Part shown: positions 49,595 to 62,930 of the stretch, in pieces | How positions within the stretch are numbered: position 1 is the first letter of the stretch | Layout of the letters: every line of letters begins with the position of its first letter | Notes under the pieces: model-generated | Seen by the model: the letters and a program-made list of their open reading frames with translations, nothing else | The model's database searches: none | What the model was told of the DNA's origin: nothing | NCBI GenBank assembly: GCA_021464245.1 | Contig: JADCRB010000071.1 | Span: 2,170,001 to 2,234,000, forward strand | Source: Carallia brachiata | Taxonomy: Eukaryota > Streptophyta > Magnoliopsida > Malpighiales > Rhizophoraceae | Direction of reading: 5' to 3' | DNA length: 64,000 nt | Made by a program: the position numbers and the translations under genes

Positions 49595-52500
49595 ATGGGG
49601 ATTTGTTGGAGTCGTTGTTGTTCATCTCCCAAGTCAAAGCCAACTCCGACCACCTTAAACCACCGTCGTGTCGATGAAGGTGAAGGTGTGCCGACAACCC
49701 ATTCCTTTTAATTACTTGGATCGTCTTTCCGTTTCTGATTTTACTGCTAGTAGGTCCAAATGATTATAAAGTTTTGGACTTTCCAATTTAATCCTTTCTT
49801 TTATATATATAACCAGCTCTACTTTGCATGCATAGTGAACCAAATCAGGCAAAAATGTACAGTTCGTCCTTCTGAAAACTTTACCGTTATAGGTTTCGAA
49901 TTGTGATCCCCGTGTAGCTCCAAGTCGGATAGAAAGTCTCTTGATTTGACATGGACCATTCAATGAGATCAAGGTTGTAGATCTCGCGTTTGAGTATTAG
50001 TCGAAAACTATTAACCAAGAAAAAAAAAATGATAGGTCATTGAGATTTGTAGCTATCTATGCTGAAGCTATTAAGCAAGTTTCCCTCTAAATTTATTGTA
50101 CTAGAATCGGGGATGTTAACAATGGGCACTACAGGAAATGTTGAATCTCCTTGTGTAAATGTGACTTAACATGTCCAAAGGGTAAATAATTTTGCAACTT
50201 TAACGAATGTTTTGTAGATTCAATTTTTCACTTCATCTTCCCTTTTTGGGTGGATATCCATCAGGCGATAGATCTTTTGTGGATGGCAACATATCCGGCA
50301 ACAGCGGGCAATCAGTGGTGAGCACCAACCTGGTATCATGGGTTTCTCGAGTAAGTGGTAGCTTCACTTCCATTTGGGGCAACAATATTGCTGAAGAGGA
50401 TTTTTCAAGTTGGCCTACCGCTGAAAACTCGGACTTGAGAGTTTTCACTTTTGTACAATTGAAGGCTGCAACATATAATTTTAGACCTGATATGGTGGTG
50501 GGAAGGGGAGGATTTGGCGTAGTTTATAGGGGCTGGATTAAGGAGAAGGTGCCTCAAAACAAGATAAAGAAGACATGCATTGCTATCAAAAGATTGCAAG
50601 GATACAAGGAGTGGCTGGTATTGTTAGCTTCTTCCCCAATGACATATTCCTTCACACCTTTATTATGATTTCTTGTATTTAAATTTTTGTGCTTTCTATG
50701 ACGAACCTATGGTTAGTTACACAATGCTTAAACTTCAAATTCACCCTTTTAATCTGCGTGTTGATTTTTATTGACCAATTAACAGAAGGTCCTTAATTCC
50801 TTGATTTTATTGGGCTGGTCTTCTCACTATACGGGCATCCTGTATTGCTATAGAATTTCAGACAGTTGTATAATGAGGCTGATAATGATCTATTGCAAGA
50901 AAGTTAATATGTATCAGTGGCACATGGTCCAGTTTCTTGGTTAGAGCTGTCAAAATTCTTAGTTATTCAAGTTTGCAACGTGCTAATTTCTTGGCTAATA
51001 TTTTTTTTTTTTTTTTAGTAAAACAGAAAAATAACAGTTTCCCTTTGCAAATTACTTGCTGTTTCTGGTTAATGAAGACAGAATCCAACAACAAGCCCCT
51101 GGGACATCCATTTATTTGTCCAAAGTTTCACTTTAGCACGTTTGATTCTGGAGCCATGTAGCAAACTGGCCACAAAATAAGTTACGTGATTAAATTTGGA
51201 AATGTTGCGATGAAATTATGGCAGTTTCCTTTTTCATTCTTTTCAGTATAGAGGCGCTTTGATTATTGGTTCATGCATTCGTAATTGATTGCGAAGTATT
51301 CCCACTTACGTCCGCATTTGGTACAACTAAAAGAGACACTCGCATTCCTTGAAATGCTGTACAAAGTGCTTGGATTTGCTGACTATTCAATTGTCCATAT
51401 ATTGGTGCAGGCAGAAGTCAATTTCCTAGGACGGCTGTCTCATCCAAACCTTGTCAAGCTTCTGGGTTATTGTAGGAATGATGAAGAATTCTTCCTTGTC
51501 TACGAGTTCATGAAAAAGGGAAGCTTAAATAACCATTTGTTTCGAAGTAAGAGCCATTGATCGTCATAGTAGCTCATTGTTCAAATGCTCAGGAATCTAC
51601 CTAAAAAGATTTTCTTTTTTGGTTATTTGGCTTTGCTTCTTTAGACATTATATGTTTTTCTTTTGTTAGAGGGTTCAGTTCGGCCACTTTCATGGAACGA
51701 AAGGTTGAAAATTGCTGTGGGAACAGCCCAAGGTCTGGATTACTTGCACACATTAGATAAGCCTGTGATTTACAGAGATTTCAAGTCCTCAAATATACTT
51801 CTTGATGGGGTATGGTTCTTATAATTTCTGTGTTATTGCCCCCCACCGCTGCACCCCCCAAAAAAAAGAAAAAAGATTATTTGTACCTCAAGTGATTAAG
51901 CCAAATTTGTCCCTTGCTGACAGAACAAAAGTTCATCCTACACTTTACATTTTCTGCGAACATGGTCTGACCTCTTAAATATTCCAATTATCGAATCTTT
52001 ATGTGGGGTTAAATTCATTGGCAAATGAAATTTGAGTCTTAAACTTTACATTCTCACATGATTTAAGCCAACATAATGCGTTGCATGTTTTTAAATTTTA
52101 TTTTAGTTTCACAATGCAAAGATATCGGACTTTGGTTTGGCATTTGGGGGTCCACTTATTGATAATTCACATGTCACAACACAAGTCATGGGTACATATG
52201 GCTATACCGATCCTGTTTACCTTTCAACAGGTACTTTTCTTTCTCCTTGGAATTCCATGTCTTTAAGATTTAGTTTGGTTTATTTGTTTTGTTGTTGGAA
52301 GATTTGTGATAGCATCAATGTTGTTGATAATTTCACAGGACATTTGGATGTGAAGAGCGACGTGTACAGTTTTGGTGTTGTTTTGGTTGAACTGCTAACA
52401 GGCTTACGGTCGATTGATCAAAAACGTCCAGTCCAGCAGAGAATACTGGTGAACTGGATTAAACCATATCTCTCAAGGAGAAATAAGTTGAGAAGTGTGA

Positions 52501-52649
52501 TGGACTCACGTCTGGAGGGAAAATATTCTCCCAAACAGGCTTCAGAGATAGCTCAGCTTACTGTAAGATGTCTTCAAGCTGAACCTCGACTAAGGCCATC
52601 AATGAAAGAAGTTGCTGAGGTACTCGAAAGCATGAATCCATCAACGTGA
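49595..52649 (+). CDS. Receptor-like cytoplasmic kinase, RLCK-VII/PIX13-like (K1)
   Basis: Six exons (49595-49685, 50265-50617, 51411-51546, 51670-51809, 52107-52230, 52339-52649) join in phase to 384 residues. The N-terminus MGICWSRCC has the myristoylation glycine and palmitoylation-type cysteines, implying the plasma membrane. The kinase domain starts TLVQL-like at the [13 protein letters not shown] segment. The glycine loop GRGGFG, lysine in CIAIKRL, catalytic [12 protein letters not shown] and DFG are present. YRD is normal in this family. Two oddities stand out: the loop after the lysine is five residues shorter than in K2, and subdomain VIII reads GYTDPVY where relatives have GYAAPEY, losing the APE glutamate. 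RLCK-VII members relay immune receptor signals. It is the only copy in the array with an open frame throughout. Confidence 0.88.
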
Positions 52650-54601
52650 GACCAGAAAAGCCTTCATCCATTGTACTGATGAACACGATTTATAGCAGTC
52701 TAGTACCATACTTGGTACCATTATCGAGTGACATGTCTCGAATAGGAAAGCACCGAGAGGACACAAGTGGAAGCCTTGTCAGCTTTTGCTTTCAGTCTCA
52801 CAAGTAAAAAGCTTTGAGCTTGCATAAGAGTTCCTACAATTTGGTTTGCATGAAGCTTTTGACTTCCAGAAAATTTGTCCTGTAGCTGCTGATGGACCGC
52901 ATGTAGCATACTAGTACTGTGGTGCCAGGATAGCAATAGCAAGGGTGCAGGTGTTTATCCTTCCTAGGCTTACCGCATTGGTGGCAGCAGCAACACTGCT
53001 TGATACCACAGTTCCCACAAGCCTCCTCCACTTCCATCTCTTGGTTCCAGTAGATGGTAGAATGTAGAGGTTCATCACTGCTTCCAAAACTTTTTGCGCG
53101 GTAAAAAGCTGTTGTGGTAACCGGGAAGCAAAGAAAGGGAGGAGAACAAAAAGACTCTAGATAGAAATTATAGCCCTCTTCTTGGTATTTCGTATCATTA
53201 TTTGTTGGTATGTACTTTGTGAGTTTTTCGCGGTATGTGTGTAAAATCTTTTCTTGATTTTTGATCTGATGTCAAATGAATGATTTCTGAACCGCAATGG
53301 TTGGGTCTTTACTCAGTACTTTATGCCTTATGGGGATTGAGTCATCGTGGTTAGTCACAGAATCTAGTAGGCAATCGTAAGAGAGAGAAATCAGATTAAC
53401 TTTAACAGGCAGCAATGCGGGACAATCAGAGTGAACAAGGTTAAGCAGATAAATAGGTTACTATACATTCAGTAAAACAATGTAGAAGATGAGTGCAGAT
53501 AAACGGAAAAAAATAAAACTAAAAAAAGAGCATCCAGAAAAAGAGTAATCCATGATAAAAGATACTCCCCCGCAACTAGAATGAAAGGTAGAAACATAAA
53601 GCGCACATAATTTTCTTCCTTTTTTTGTTAAATTTTTATGGACTTAGACCAACTGGTTAGGAGAAATAGAAATAATTAGAGAAGTCGATAATTTGAACTA
53701 TTAATCTTTTATTTATTGACATATTGATAATGTCGTTTAAATTATAAACTCACAACAAAACGCATATAATTTTCGGATCTCATTGTATTGCAAGAAAAAT
53801 GAGTGTCAGCTAAACTTCTCGTATTTACTTGTAATAACATTACACGAGGGGACGTGAAGTGATTGCTGGCTTTAAGCTTTTATTTTTCCTTATTCTTAAG
53901 CGTATTCATTTGTAGCCTTCGAAAGCCAAGTTGGTCAATAATGAATTATAATTAAAAATTTCTTTAGGTCTTTTTAAAATTATTTAAAATTTCTAAAACA
54001 AAGCCGGACATTTTTATGATCTGACTGTCCAGTGCTATTCCTCTGTGTTCCAAGCATGATTTGGGATTGCTGCTATCATCGTTCCCAAATCTTCAAAGGC
54101 ACCAAAGGGAAGGTTTTTATTTTTTAGGCAAAAAAAAATCTTTAATGTTTTAATTTTTTTATATTTATTAAAAAAATATTGAAAAAAAGTAAATGAAAAG
54201 TTATATAATTTTTTTAAAAATTATAATTATTACACCATTATTTAATGTTAATGCGGACTATAAATAAGATGATGTTTCTCAAATTGTACCACCACGGACG
54301 TATGATACTTTCGTAAACAAAAGAAAAGTATAAATGTCGACGAAAATAACATAGAAGGTGAATTTAAAAAAAATGGGTGAAATTTTCCAAAAAAACATTT
54401 TTTTTGGTGTCGTTTTATAGGGTGTATTCACAATTGGATTTGACAGTCTGCCATCAAAACGGTCAGCTCTCGAAGTCAAGGGGTGAAGCTTCCTGTTCAA
54501 CGCATTACGCATACGCATATGATCCGGTTCGGCTCAATGATAAAGAAAATTCATAGTCAGAGCGAAAAGGGGAAAAAGTAAAAAGGAAAAAAAAAAAGCT
54601 G
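52650..54601. other. K1 3' flank, duplicated gene fragment and K2 upstream region
   Basis: 52650-52960 is K1 3' UTR-like sequence also found after K3 (62165-62475). 52970-53790 is the duplicated 3' end of the 46474-47404 gene. 54420-54601 is the shared kinase upstream region. No independent gene. Confidence 0.55.
52970..53620 (+). pseudogene. Duplicated 3' end of the 46474-47404 gene
   Basis: TTACCGCATTGG at 52970 matches 47321, and resemblance continues through the last about 27 codons, the stop region and the 3' UTR (shared words such as GATACCACAGTTCCCACAAG and GAATGTAGAGGTTCAT) to at least 53615. The upstream exons are absent, so it cannot be functional. It marks the left edge of the second kinase duplication unit. 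Confidence 0.85.
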
Positions 54602-57600
54602 ATGGGGATTTGTTGGAGTCGTTGTTGTTCATCTCCAAAGTCGAAGCCAGTTCCGACCACCTTAAACGACCGCCATGTCAATGAAGGTGAAGGTATGCCG
54701 ACAACCCTTTCGTTTTTATTGCTTGCTTTGTCTTTCCGTTTCTGATTTTACTGCTAGTAGGTCCAAATGATTCTAAAGTTTTGGTCTTCCACACCTAAAT
54801 TCTGTTTCTTGCAGGTCTTATGAAGATAGATAGTTCAATGTATTGTTCGTCCTTGTGAAAATTTAGCCCTGTAGAGGTTTCGAATTGTGATCTCTTGTAG
54901 GTCCAAGTCGGATTGAATTGATTTAGTATCTTGAAATGATATTGGGGTCTTTGAGATTTTTGGCTTTCTATGGTGAAGCTACTAAGCAAGTCTCTTTGTC
55001 TGTCTCTCTCTAAAGTTCTCGTTGTAGTATCAGGAATGTTAACTATGTGCTCTCTTGGCTATGTTGAATCTCCTTGTTTCTATGTGTTATTTTTTAAATC
55101 CAAATAGCCAAAGAATAAATATTTGTGTAACTTCAATGAAAGTTCGTAGTTTCAACTTTGTCTTCATCTTTTCCTTTTCGGTGGATATTTATTAGGCAAT
55201 GCATCTTTCGTGAGTGGAAATATCTCCCTCAACAGCTGGCAATCAGGTGTCAGCACCAACCTGGTATCATGGGTTTCTCGGGTAAGTGGGAGCTTCACTT
55301 CCATTTGGGGCAACAATTCTGCTGAAGAGGATTTTGCAAATTGGCCTACCGCTGGAAACTTAGACTTGAGAGTTTTCACTCTTGCACAATTGCAAGCTGC
55401 AACATATAATTTTAGATCTGATATGGTCGTGGGAAGGGGAGGATTTGGAAAAGTTTACAGGGGCTGGGTTAAGGAGAAGGTGGCACCGGATAGGATAAAG
55501 AAGACAAGCATTGCTATTAAAAAATTAAGTCTCAAAAGCACGCAAGGATACAAGGAGTGGATGGTATTGTTAGCTTCTTCCCTGATCAGTTATTCCTTCA
55601 CATCGTTATTTTAACTGCTAAGTTTTGTGATTAAATTTGTGCTTTCACTTCTATGATCAACTCATGGCCAGTTATCCAATGCTTAAACTTGAAATTTGAT
55701 CTATTAGTTGTATGCTGATTTTCATTGACAAAGTAGCAGAAGGTCCTGAGCACCTTGATTTTATTGGGCAGATTGAAATTTGATCTTTTAGTTGTATGTT
55801 GATTTCATTGACAAAGTAGCAGAAGGTCCTGAACACGTTGATTTTATTGGGCAGATTGAAATTTGATCTTTTAGTTGTATGTTGATTTTCATTGACAAAG
55901 TAGCAGAAGGTCCTCAACACCTTGATTTTATTGGGCAGACCTTCTCACTGAATGCGAATCCTATTTTGCCGTAGACTTTCCAAGAGTGTACGGAGGGGTT
56001 GGTAATGATAACAGCCATGATCTATTACAATAAATCTGATGTGTACTGTTGCATTTCTGCCAAAGGGCCAGCTTTTTGGATAGAGATCTCCATTTTCATA
56101 GGTTATTGAAGTTCAAATGTGCTAAGTTATCATTTTCCTTTTCTGGTAATTTGTTGATAAAAATTATATGCTGTTTTTTGTTAATGAAGACAGAATCGAA
56201 TTCCTTTGGACCCTATAGATCCACTCTTTTTTCTATTCAAAGTAAAGAAAAAAATTTATATATGTAGACAGAATCCAACAAGAAGCCCCAGTGACATCCT
56301 TTTTTTTCTCAAATGTTTGGCAATGGCAAGTTTGATTGTTTACCCGTGGAGTTGATTGTCCACAAAATAAGTTACATGATTGAAATTTGAAATATTGTGA
56401 TGAAATTATGGCAGATCCTTTCCTTTTTTTTCCTCTTTACAGAAAAAGGTGTTTTGATTAATTGGTTGTTGCACTTGTAACTATTTCTTCCCACTTATGG
56501 CTATATTTTCTATTTTCCTTGAGATGCTGTGCACAATGCTTGGATTTGTAGCGTATTCAATTGCCCACATATTGGCGCAGGTAGAAGTCAATTTCCTAGG
56601 ACGGCTGTCTCATCCAAACCTTGTGAAGCTGCTGGGGTATTGTAGGATGGATAGAGAATTCTTCCTTATCTATGAATTCATGAAATACGGAAGCTTAAAT
56701 AACCGTTTGTTTCGAAGTAAGAACCATTGATCATTATAGTGCCACATTGTTCAAATGCTCAAGAATCTACCTAAAAAAACATGATTTGTTATTTGGCTTC
56801 AATTCTTTTTAATACCAAATGCTTTTCATTTTTCAGAGCGTTCAATTCGGCCACTTCCATGGAACACGAGATTGAAGATTGCTGTTGGAGTAGCCAAGGG
56901 TTTGGATTACTTGCACACATTAGATACGCCTGTGATTCACAGAGATTTCAAGTCCTCAAATATACTTCTTGATGAGGTATGGTTCGTAAAATTTCTACTT
57001 CATTTATCAAAGCCTGCAAAAGAAGGTTATTTGCGCATCGAGTGATTAAGCCAATTTCGTCCCTTGCTAACCGAACAAAAGTTCATCCTACACTTAACAA
57101 ATATTCCCTCTCATGTGGTCTGACTTCTCGCAAATTCTTGTTATTATTTTTATATGGAGGATTGAAGTCATTGACAACGAAATTAAAAAGATATAAACTT
57201 TACACCCTCATACGATTTTAAGACAATTTAATGCCTTGTACGTTTTTTGGTTTATTTTAGTTTTACAATGCAAAGATATCAGACTTTGGGTTGGCATTGG
57301 GGGTCCTCTAATTGAAAATTCACTACACACAAGTTTCGTGGGTACAATTGGCTACATCGATCCTGCTTACATGGCAACGGGTACTTTCTATTTACTTGGA
57401 ATTGCATGCCTTTAACATATATTTGTTTTTTTTTTGTTTTTTAAGCTTAGAAAATTTTTGGTAACTTTTATTGATAATTTCACAGGACATTTGACTGTGA
57501 AGAGCGATGTGTACGGTTTTGGTGTCGTTTTGGTTGAAATGCTAACAGGCTTACGGTCAATTGATAATAAGCGTCCAGTCGGGCAGCAAATATTAACGGA

Positions 57601-57802
57601 TTGGATTAAACCATATCTCTCAAGCAGAAATAAGTTGAAAAGTGTAATAGACTCCAGTCTGGAGGGAAAATATTCTCCCAAACAGGCTTCAAGAGTGGCT
57701 CACCTTGCTATAAGATGTCTAAACATACATCCCCGACTCAGACCATCAATGAAAGAAGTTGCTGAGGTACTTGAAAACATGAATTCATCGATGCGAAAGT
57801 AG
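54602..57802 (+). pseudogene. RLCK-VII kinase K2, one frameshift in the activation segment
   Basis: Exon blocks 54602-54692, 55196-55563, 56581-56716, 56837-56976, 57261-57380 and 57486-57802 parallel K1. The N-terminus [22 protein letters not shown] loop, AIKKL lysine and canonical HRDFKSSN loop are intact. Exon 5 is 120 bases where phase requires 121. A base is missing in the T/G run right after DFG, giving LALGVL then stop. Beyond it, subdomain VIII reads GYIDPAYMAT. Without the lesion it would encode a near-complete kinase with normal catalytic residues. It is either a recent pseudogene or a sequence error; a truncated product would end after DFG. Confidence 0.8.
55689..55938. repeat. Three-copy tandem repeat in K2 intron 2, period 83-84 bases
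   Basis: TTGAAATTTGATCT starts at 55689, 55773 and 55856. Each unit ends GATTTTATTGGGCAGA. K1 has only one diverged copy at the matching place (about 50730-50820), so the expansion happened after duplication. Confidence 0.88.
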
Positions 57803-59598
57803 GAGATCCTTCAATTCGTTCTATTGATAAACATGATTTGTAGCAGTCTGTATCATAACATTTAGAAGATGAGAAATTTATATTTGAAAATATGTAGAAT
57901 GAAAGGAGAAGATTGTCACTCAACAATTTTTTGTTATAGAATGAGTAGATACATATTTATATAGATATTCAATACGATATTAGGCGTTGGGATGTGACTT
58001 CATTGCTCTTACAGTCTACCTCGCTTTAGTTTTTTTTTTCCCCCTTATTCTAAAGCGTATGTACTGGTGATATGTACTGGTGATGATAGAAAATATTTGG
58101 AACCTTCTTTTCCTATGTGACTTGCACTACCTAAAACCAAATTGGTCAATTATGAAAAATATTTAAATACATATATATAGATATGTATTTTATAGATAAA
58201 CAAACTTAGAAATAGCTTAATGCGAGGTAATTCCATTGGTTGAGATGTGTCAAGACGCTTATACATTTTTATCATTAAAGATAATAAATCTCTTGACTTC
58301 AACCATATGAACTCAACTAACGCTCATAGACGTAAATGATTTATACGATATAGAAAAATTTTACATCATATTGAAGATTTTTTAACAATAGATTTTACAA
58401 TTTACACTATTTTAAATACATATTGCATAAAGTAAAATGTATATTATTTTTGAAATAAAAATATTGCGTGTCTTAAGTTTTCGTAATAATTATTTTTTAA
58501 CATTCAAAATGATTAATTCCCCTAAAAATCAATTTAAAATCACTAATAATTAGTCTATTATGTTTAAAAAAAAAAATCAAATCTAAAGACACTCCACACT
58601 TCCCGCCTAAACTCACATTTTGACATAGAGTCTCGTTACATGAAAGAGAAAATTATTTGAGAATTTGTTTATAATATAATAAATAAAGAACTTTTTGTAA
58701 CTATATTCATAAAATATAATAAAAATAAAAAGCAAAAATCACCAATTTTTTATTTTATATTTTATTATTATTATTATATAAAATATAATAATTATTACGT
58801 TACAGACAATAATCAAACACTAATACGTAGGTCCTTAACATTTATCCTTTTACATTTGTACTCCACAAGGAACCTTCAGCCAATCGGGCTGACTCCTTAG
58901 GCCAACTGGGCCACGGCCAGTTTGCTTATTAAGGGGAAAGATTGACTGCTTCTGCTTGTTTTTTTTTTTTTTTGGTTGGATATTTATTATTTAAAATATA
59001 AATATTATTATTAAAAATTAAAATTATTACTTTTGAATTAAAAAATCGTACACTAAATCCGAGTTCGCTTAATAATTAATTTTGTACACCCCTACATAAT
59101 CAGAGGAATTTATCAAAAAAAATTATCTAAATACAATTGATTAAATTCATTATACAACCGCTTTAATTATAAATGTAATTAAATCAAAAAAAATACTTAT
59201 ATTATTACATAATAAATATAATTAGTTACAATTCCGAATAATTCTTCAAAAATTTCTTCTGACCGTTAAACTTTTCCCTTAATTTTATCCTTTTCATTTG
59301 CTTATGTCACATTGACACGTGTGTTTACGTACTATAATCTCTTTCTTTTCATTTCTTTCTGTGGCTGTTTTTTTTTTCAGTTCTTTCTTCTTTAACACTT
59401 GGCTTTAAAACGGTGTGCCCTCAAACGGTTAACAACCCTCAAAGTCAAGAGAGATGGAGCTTCCCCTGGTTGGTATTTCGGCTTGGGTGGTTAACGCTTA
59501 TGATCTGCATCAGCTCAGTTATAAAAGGATTCATAGTCGGAGAGCAAAGAGGAAAAAAGAAGGGGAAGAGAAAAGAAAAAAGGAAACAGAATTGGCTG
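57803..59598. other. K2 3' flank, AT-rich spacer and K3 upstream region
   Basis: About 57990-58060 resembles 48355-48420, showing the unit structure continues. From about 59270 the shared kinase upstream region begins. No other gene. Confidence 0.45.
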
Positions 59599-62164
59599 AT
59601 GGGGATTTGTTGGAGTCGTTCTTCTTCATGTCCCAAGTCAAAGCCAGCTCCAACCACCTCAAACGACCGCCATGTCGGTGAAGGTGAAGGTTCGCCGACA
59701 ACCCTTTCCTTTCTGTTGCTTGCTTTGTCTTTCCGCTTCTGATCTTATTGCTAGTAGGTCCCAATGTTTGTAAAGTTTTGGACTTCCCAATTTAAGTCGT
59801 GAGATAATGTATATTATTTCTCCGGTTCTACTTTGCATGCATAGTGAACCGAATAAGGAAGTTAATGTATGGTTCGTCCTTCTGAAATCTTCACCGTTTG
59901 TAGGTTTCGAATTGTGATCCCCTGTAGCTTTAACCCAGACTGAATTGATTTTGGTCTCTTGATATGAAATAAACCATCCAAGGTTGTAGGTCTCGAGCTC
60001 GAGTATCAGTGGAAGACTATTAACCGAAAACAAAAAAAATTAATATGGGTCATTGAGATTTGTGGCTATCTATGCTGAAGCTATTAAGCAAGTCTCCCTG
60101 TAAAGTTCTGGTACTAGAAATAGGGATGTTAACAATGTGCACTATTTGAAATGTCGAATCTCCTTGTGTCCATGTGTTACTTAACATATCCAAAGAGTAA
60201 ATAATTTTGTAACTTTAACGAATGTTTTGTAGAATCAATCTTCGACTTCATCTTCCCTTTTTGGGTGGATATCCATCAGGCGATAGATCTTTGGTGAATG
60301 GCAATATTTCCGGCAACAGCGGGCAGTCAGTGGTGAGCACCAACCTGGTATCATGGGTTTCTCGAGTAAGTGGTAGCTTCACTTCCATTAAACGAGAATC
60401 CTGTATTGCTATAGAATTTCCGACAGCTGTATGTTGGGGCTGATAATGATAAGATCGTGATCTATTGCAAAAAAGTTGATATGTATCATTGGCACATGGA
60501 CCAGTTTCTCGGATAGAGCTATCAATATTCTTAGTTATTCAAGATACAATGTGCTTAATTCTTGGATAATTTTTCCTTTTAGGGTAAAAAAAAAAAATAG
60601 TTTCCTTTTGTTAATTACATGCTGTTTCTAGTTCATGGAGACAGAATCCAACAATAAGCCCCTGTGACATCCATTTCTTTGTCCAAAGTTTCATAAGAGT
60701 ATGTTTGATTCTGGAGCCATGGAGCAAATTGGCCACAAAATAAGTTACAAGATTAAAATTTGAAATATTGTGATGAAAGGATGGCAGTTTCCTTTTCCAT
60801 TCTTTACAGTATAAAGTTGCTTTGATTAATTGGTTCTTGCATTTGTAACTGATTGAGAAGTATTCCCACTTATGGCTACATTTTGTACTATAAGAGACAC
60901 TCACATTCCTTGGGATGCTGTACAAAGAGCTTGGATTTGTTGCTTATTCAATTGTCCATATATTGGCACAGGCAGAAGTCAATTTCCTAGGATGACTGTC
61001 TCACCCAAACCTTGTGAAGCTGCTGGGGTATTGTAGGAAAGATGATGAATTCTTTCTTATCTACGAGTTCATGAAAAAGGGAAGCTTAAATAACCATCTG
61101 TTTCGAAGTAAGGGCCATTGATCGTCATTACCGCATTGTGCAAATGCTTGGGAATCTATTAAAAACATGATTTTTTTTTTTTTTAAAATTTGGCTTCACT
61201 TCTTTTTACATTATATGTTTTTCTTTTATTAGAGTTCAGTTCGGCAACTTTCATGGAACGAAAGGCTGAAAATTGCTGTGGGAACAGCCCGGGGTCTTGA
61301 TTACTTGCACACATTAGATAAGCCTGTGATTTACAGAGATTTCAAGTCCTCGAATGTACTTCTCGATGGGGTATGGTTCATAAAATTTATGCATTATTGC
61401 ACCTCAAGTGATTAAGCCAATTTCGTCCCTTGCTGACAGAACAAAAGTTCATCCTACACTTTACGATTTCTGGAGTCATGGTCTGACTTCTTTCATATTC
61501 CAATTATTGTTTCTATATGGACGGTTATATTCATTGGCAAATGAAATTAAAGCCTTAAAATTAACATTCTCATATGGCTTAAGCCTACGTAATGCGTTGC
61601 ATGTTTTGTGGCTTATTTTAGTTTCACAATGCAAAGATAGCAGACTTTGGGTTGGCGCTTGGGGTCCTTTAATTGATAATACACATGTCACAACAAGAGT
61701 CATGGGTACATATGGCTATGCCGATCCTGTTTACGTAACAACAGGTATTTTTCTTTTTTGCTTCGAATTGCATGTCTTTAACATTTTGTTTGGTTTATTT
61801 GTTTTGTTCTTGGAAAATTTATGATGACATCAACGTTATTGTTAATTTCACAGGACATTTGTTTGTGAAGAGGGATGTGTACAGTTTTGGTGTTGTTTTG
61901 GTTGAAATGCTAACAGGCTTACAGTCAATTGATCATAAACGTCCAGCCAGGCAGAGAATACTGGTGGACTGGATTAAACCATATCTCTCAAGGAGAAATA
62001 AGTTGAGAAGTGTGATGGACTCTCGTCTGGAGGGAAAATATTCCCCCAAACAGGCTTCAGAGATAGCTCAGCTTGCTATAAGATGTCTTCACGCTGAACC
62101 TCGACATAGACCTTCAATGAAAGAAATTGTTGAGGTGCTCGAAAAAATGAATCCATCAATGTGA
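59599..62164 (+). pseudogene. RLCK-VII kinase K3, deleted and disrupted
   Basis: Exon 1 (59599-59689) and the start of exon 2 (60280-about 60390) match K1. The sequence then jumps to what is intron 2 in K1, so the glycine loop and catalytic lysine are gone (about 460 bases lost relative to K1). Exon 3 (60972-61107) has a TGA where K1 has CGG in the LGRLSHPN segment. Exon 4 (61233-61370) is two bases short at its start. Exon 5 (61622-61744) has the same type of frameshift after DFG as K2. Exon 6 (61854-62164) is open. It is clearly non-functional as a kinase. Confidence 0.9.
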
Positions 62165-62930
62165 GATCAGAAGAGCCCACATTCATTCTACTGATAAACA
62201 TGGTTTGTGGTAATCCGCTACCATACTTGGTACCATTATCGGGTGACCTGTCTCTAATACAACAGCACCAAGAGGATGCAAGTGAATGCCTTGTCAGCTT
62301 TTGCTTTCAGTCTCACGGGTAAAAACCTTTGAGCTTGTGTAAGAGTTCCTATAATTTGGCTTGTATGAAGCTTTGGACTCCCAGAGAATTTGTCTTGTCG
62401 CTGCTGATGGACCAGATGTAGCCTACAACTGTGGTGCTAGGATAGCAATAGCAGAGCTGCAGGTGTTTATGGAAGAGCATTACTAGTGTCTAGTGGAATA
62501 GATGTTTTCTTCTGCAGGTTTTTTCTTCCTTTTGCGTTAATATTTCATTATTATTATAATTATTTTCTGTAATCTTTGGGAATTTGGTGTACTGCATTAC
62601 CTTCATGATAATGAAACGAGTTCACTGAAATGCAAAACCATTAACAATTCCTCTGTCATTATTATCTTCCAGATTTCTGCATGCATCCTGTACAAAAGAC
62701 TGAATTCGTATCAACACCGACTCCTTTGCTCCTTTGATGTTCTTTTTGTCTTATCCAGTAGAAACAGGAGAAAGCCTTCAAGTGATCTTCAGATACAGCA
62801 TTATGATCGTTAAAGACAATAACTACAGAGATACATAAAACGCTCAGCTCATTTGACTAAGCTACTAGCTAGTGTAACTAGTGAAATTTAAGTGTATTCT
62901 AATGGAGCAAAATATTAACATCCTAAGATC
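62165..62930. other. Spacer between K3 and the NLR gene
   Basis: The first about 310 bases match the K1 3' flank. The remainder is the convergent intergenic space and probable 3' UTR of the minus-strand NLR. No gene seen. Confidence 0.5.

Noticed and set aside
55164..55379. Minus-strand frames opposite kinase exon 2 (also at 50233-50448)
   Set aside because: They are conserved only because the plus-strand kinase exon is conserved.
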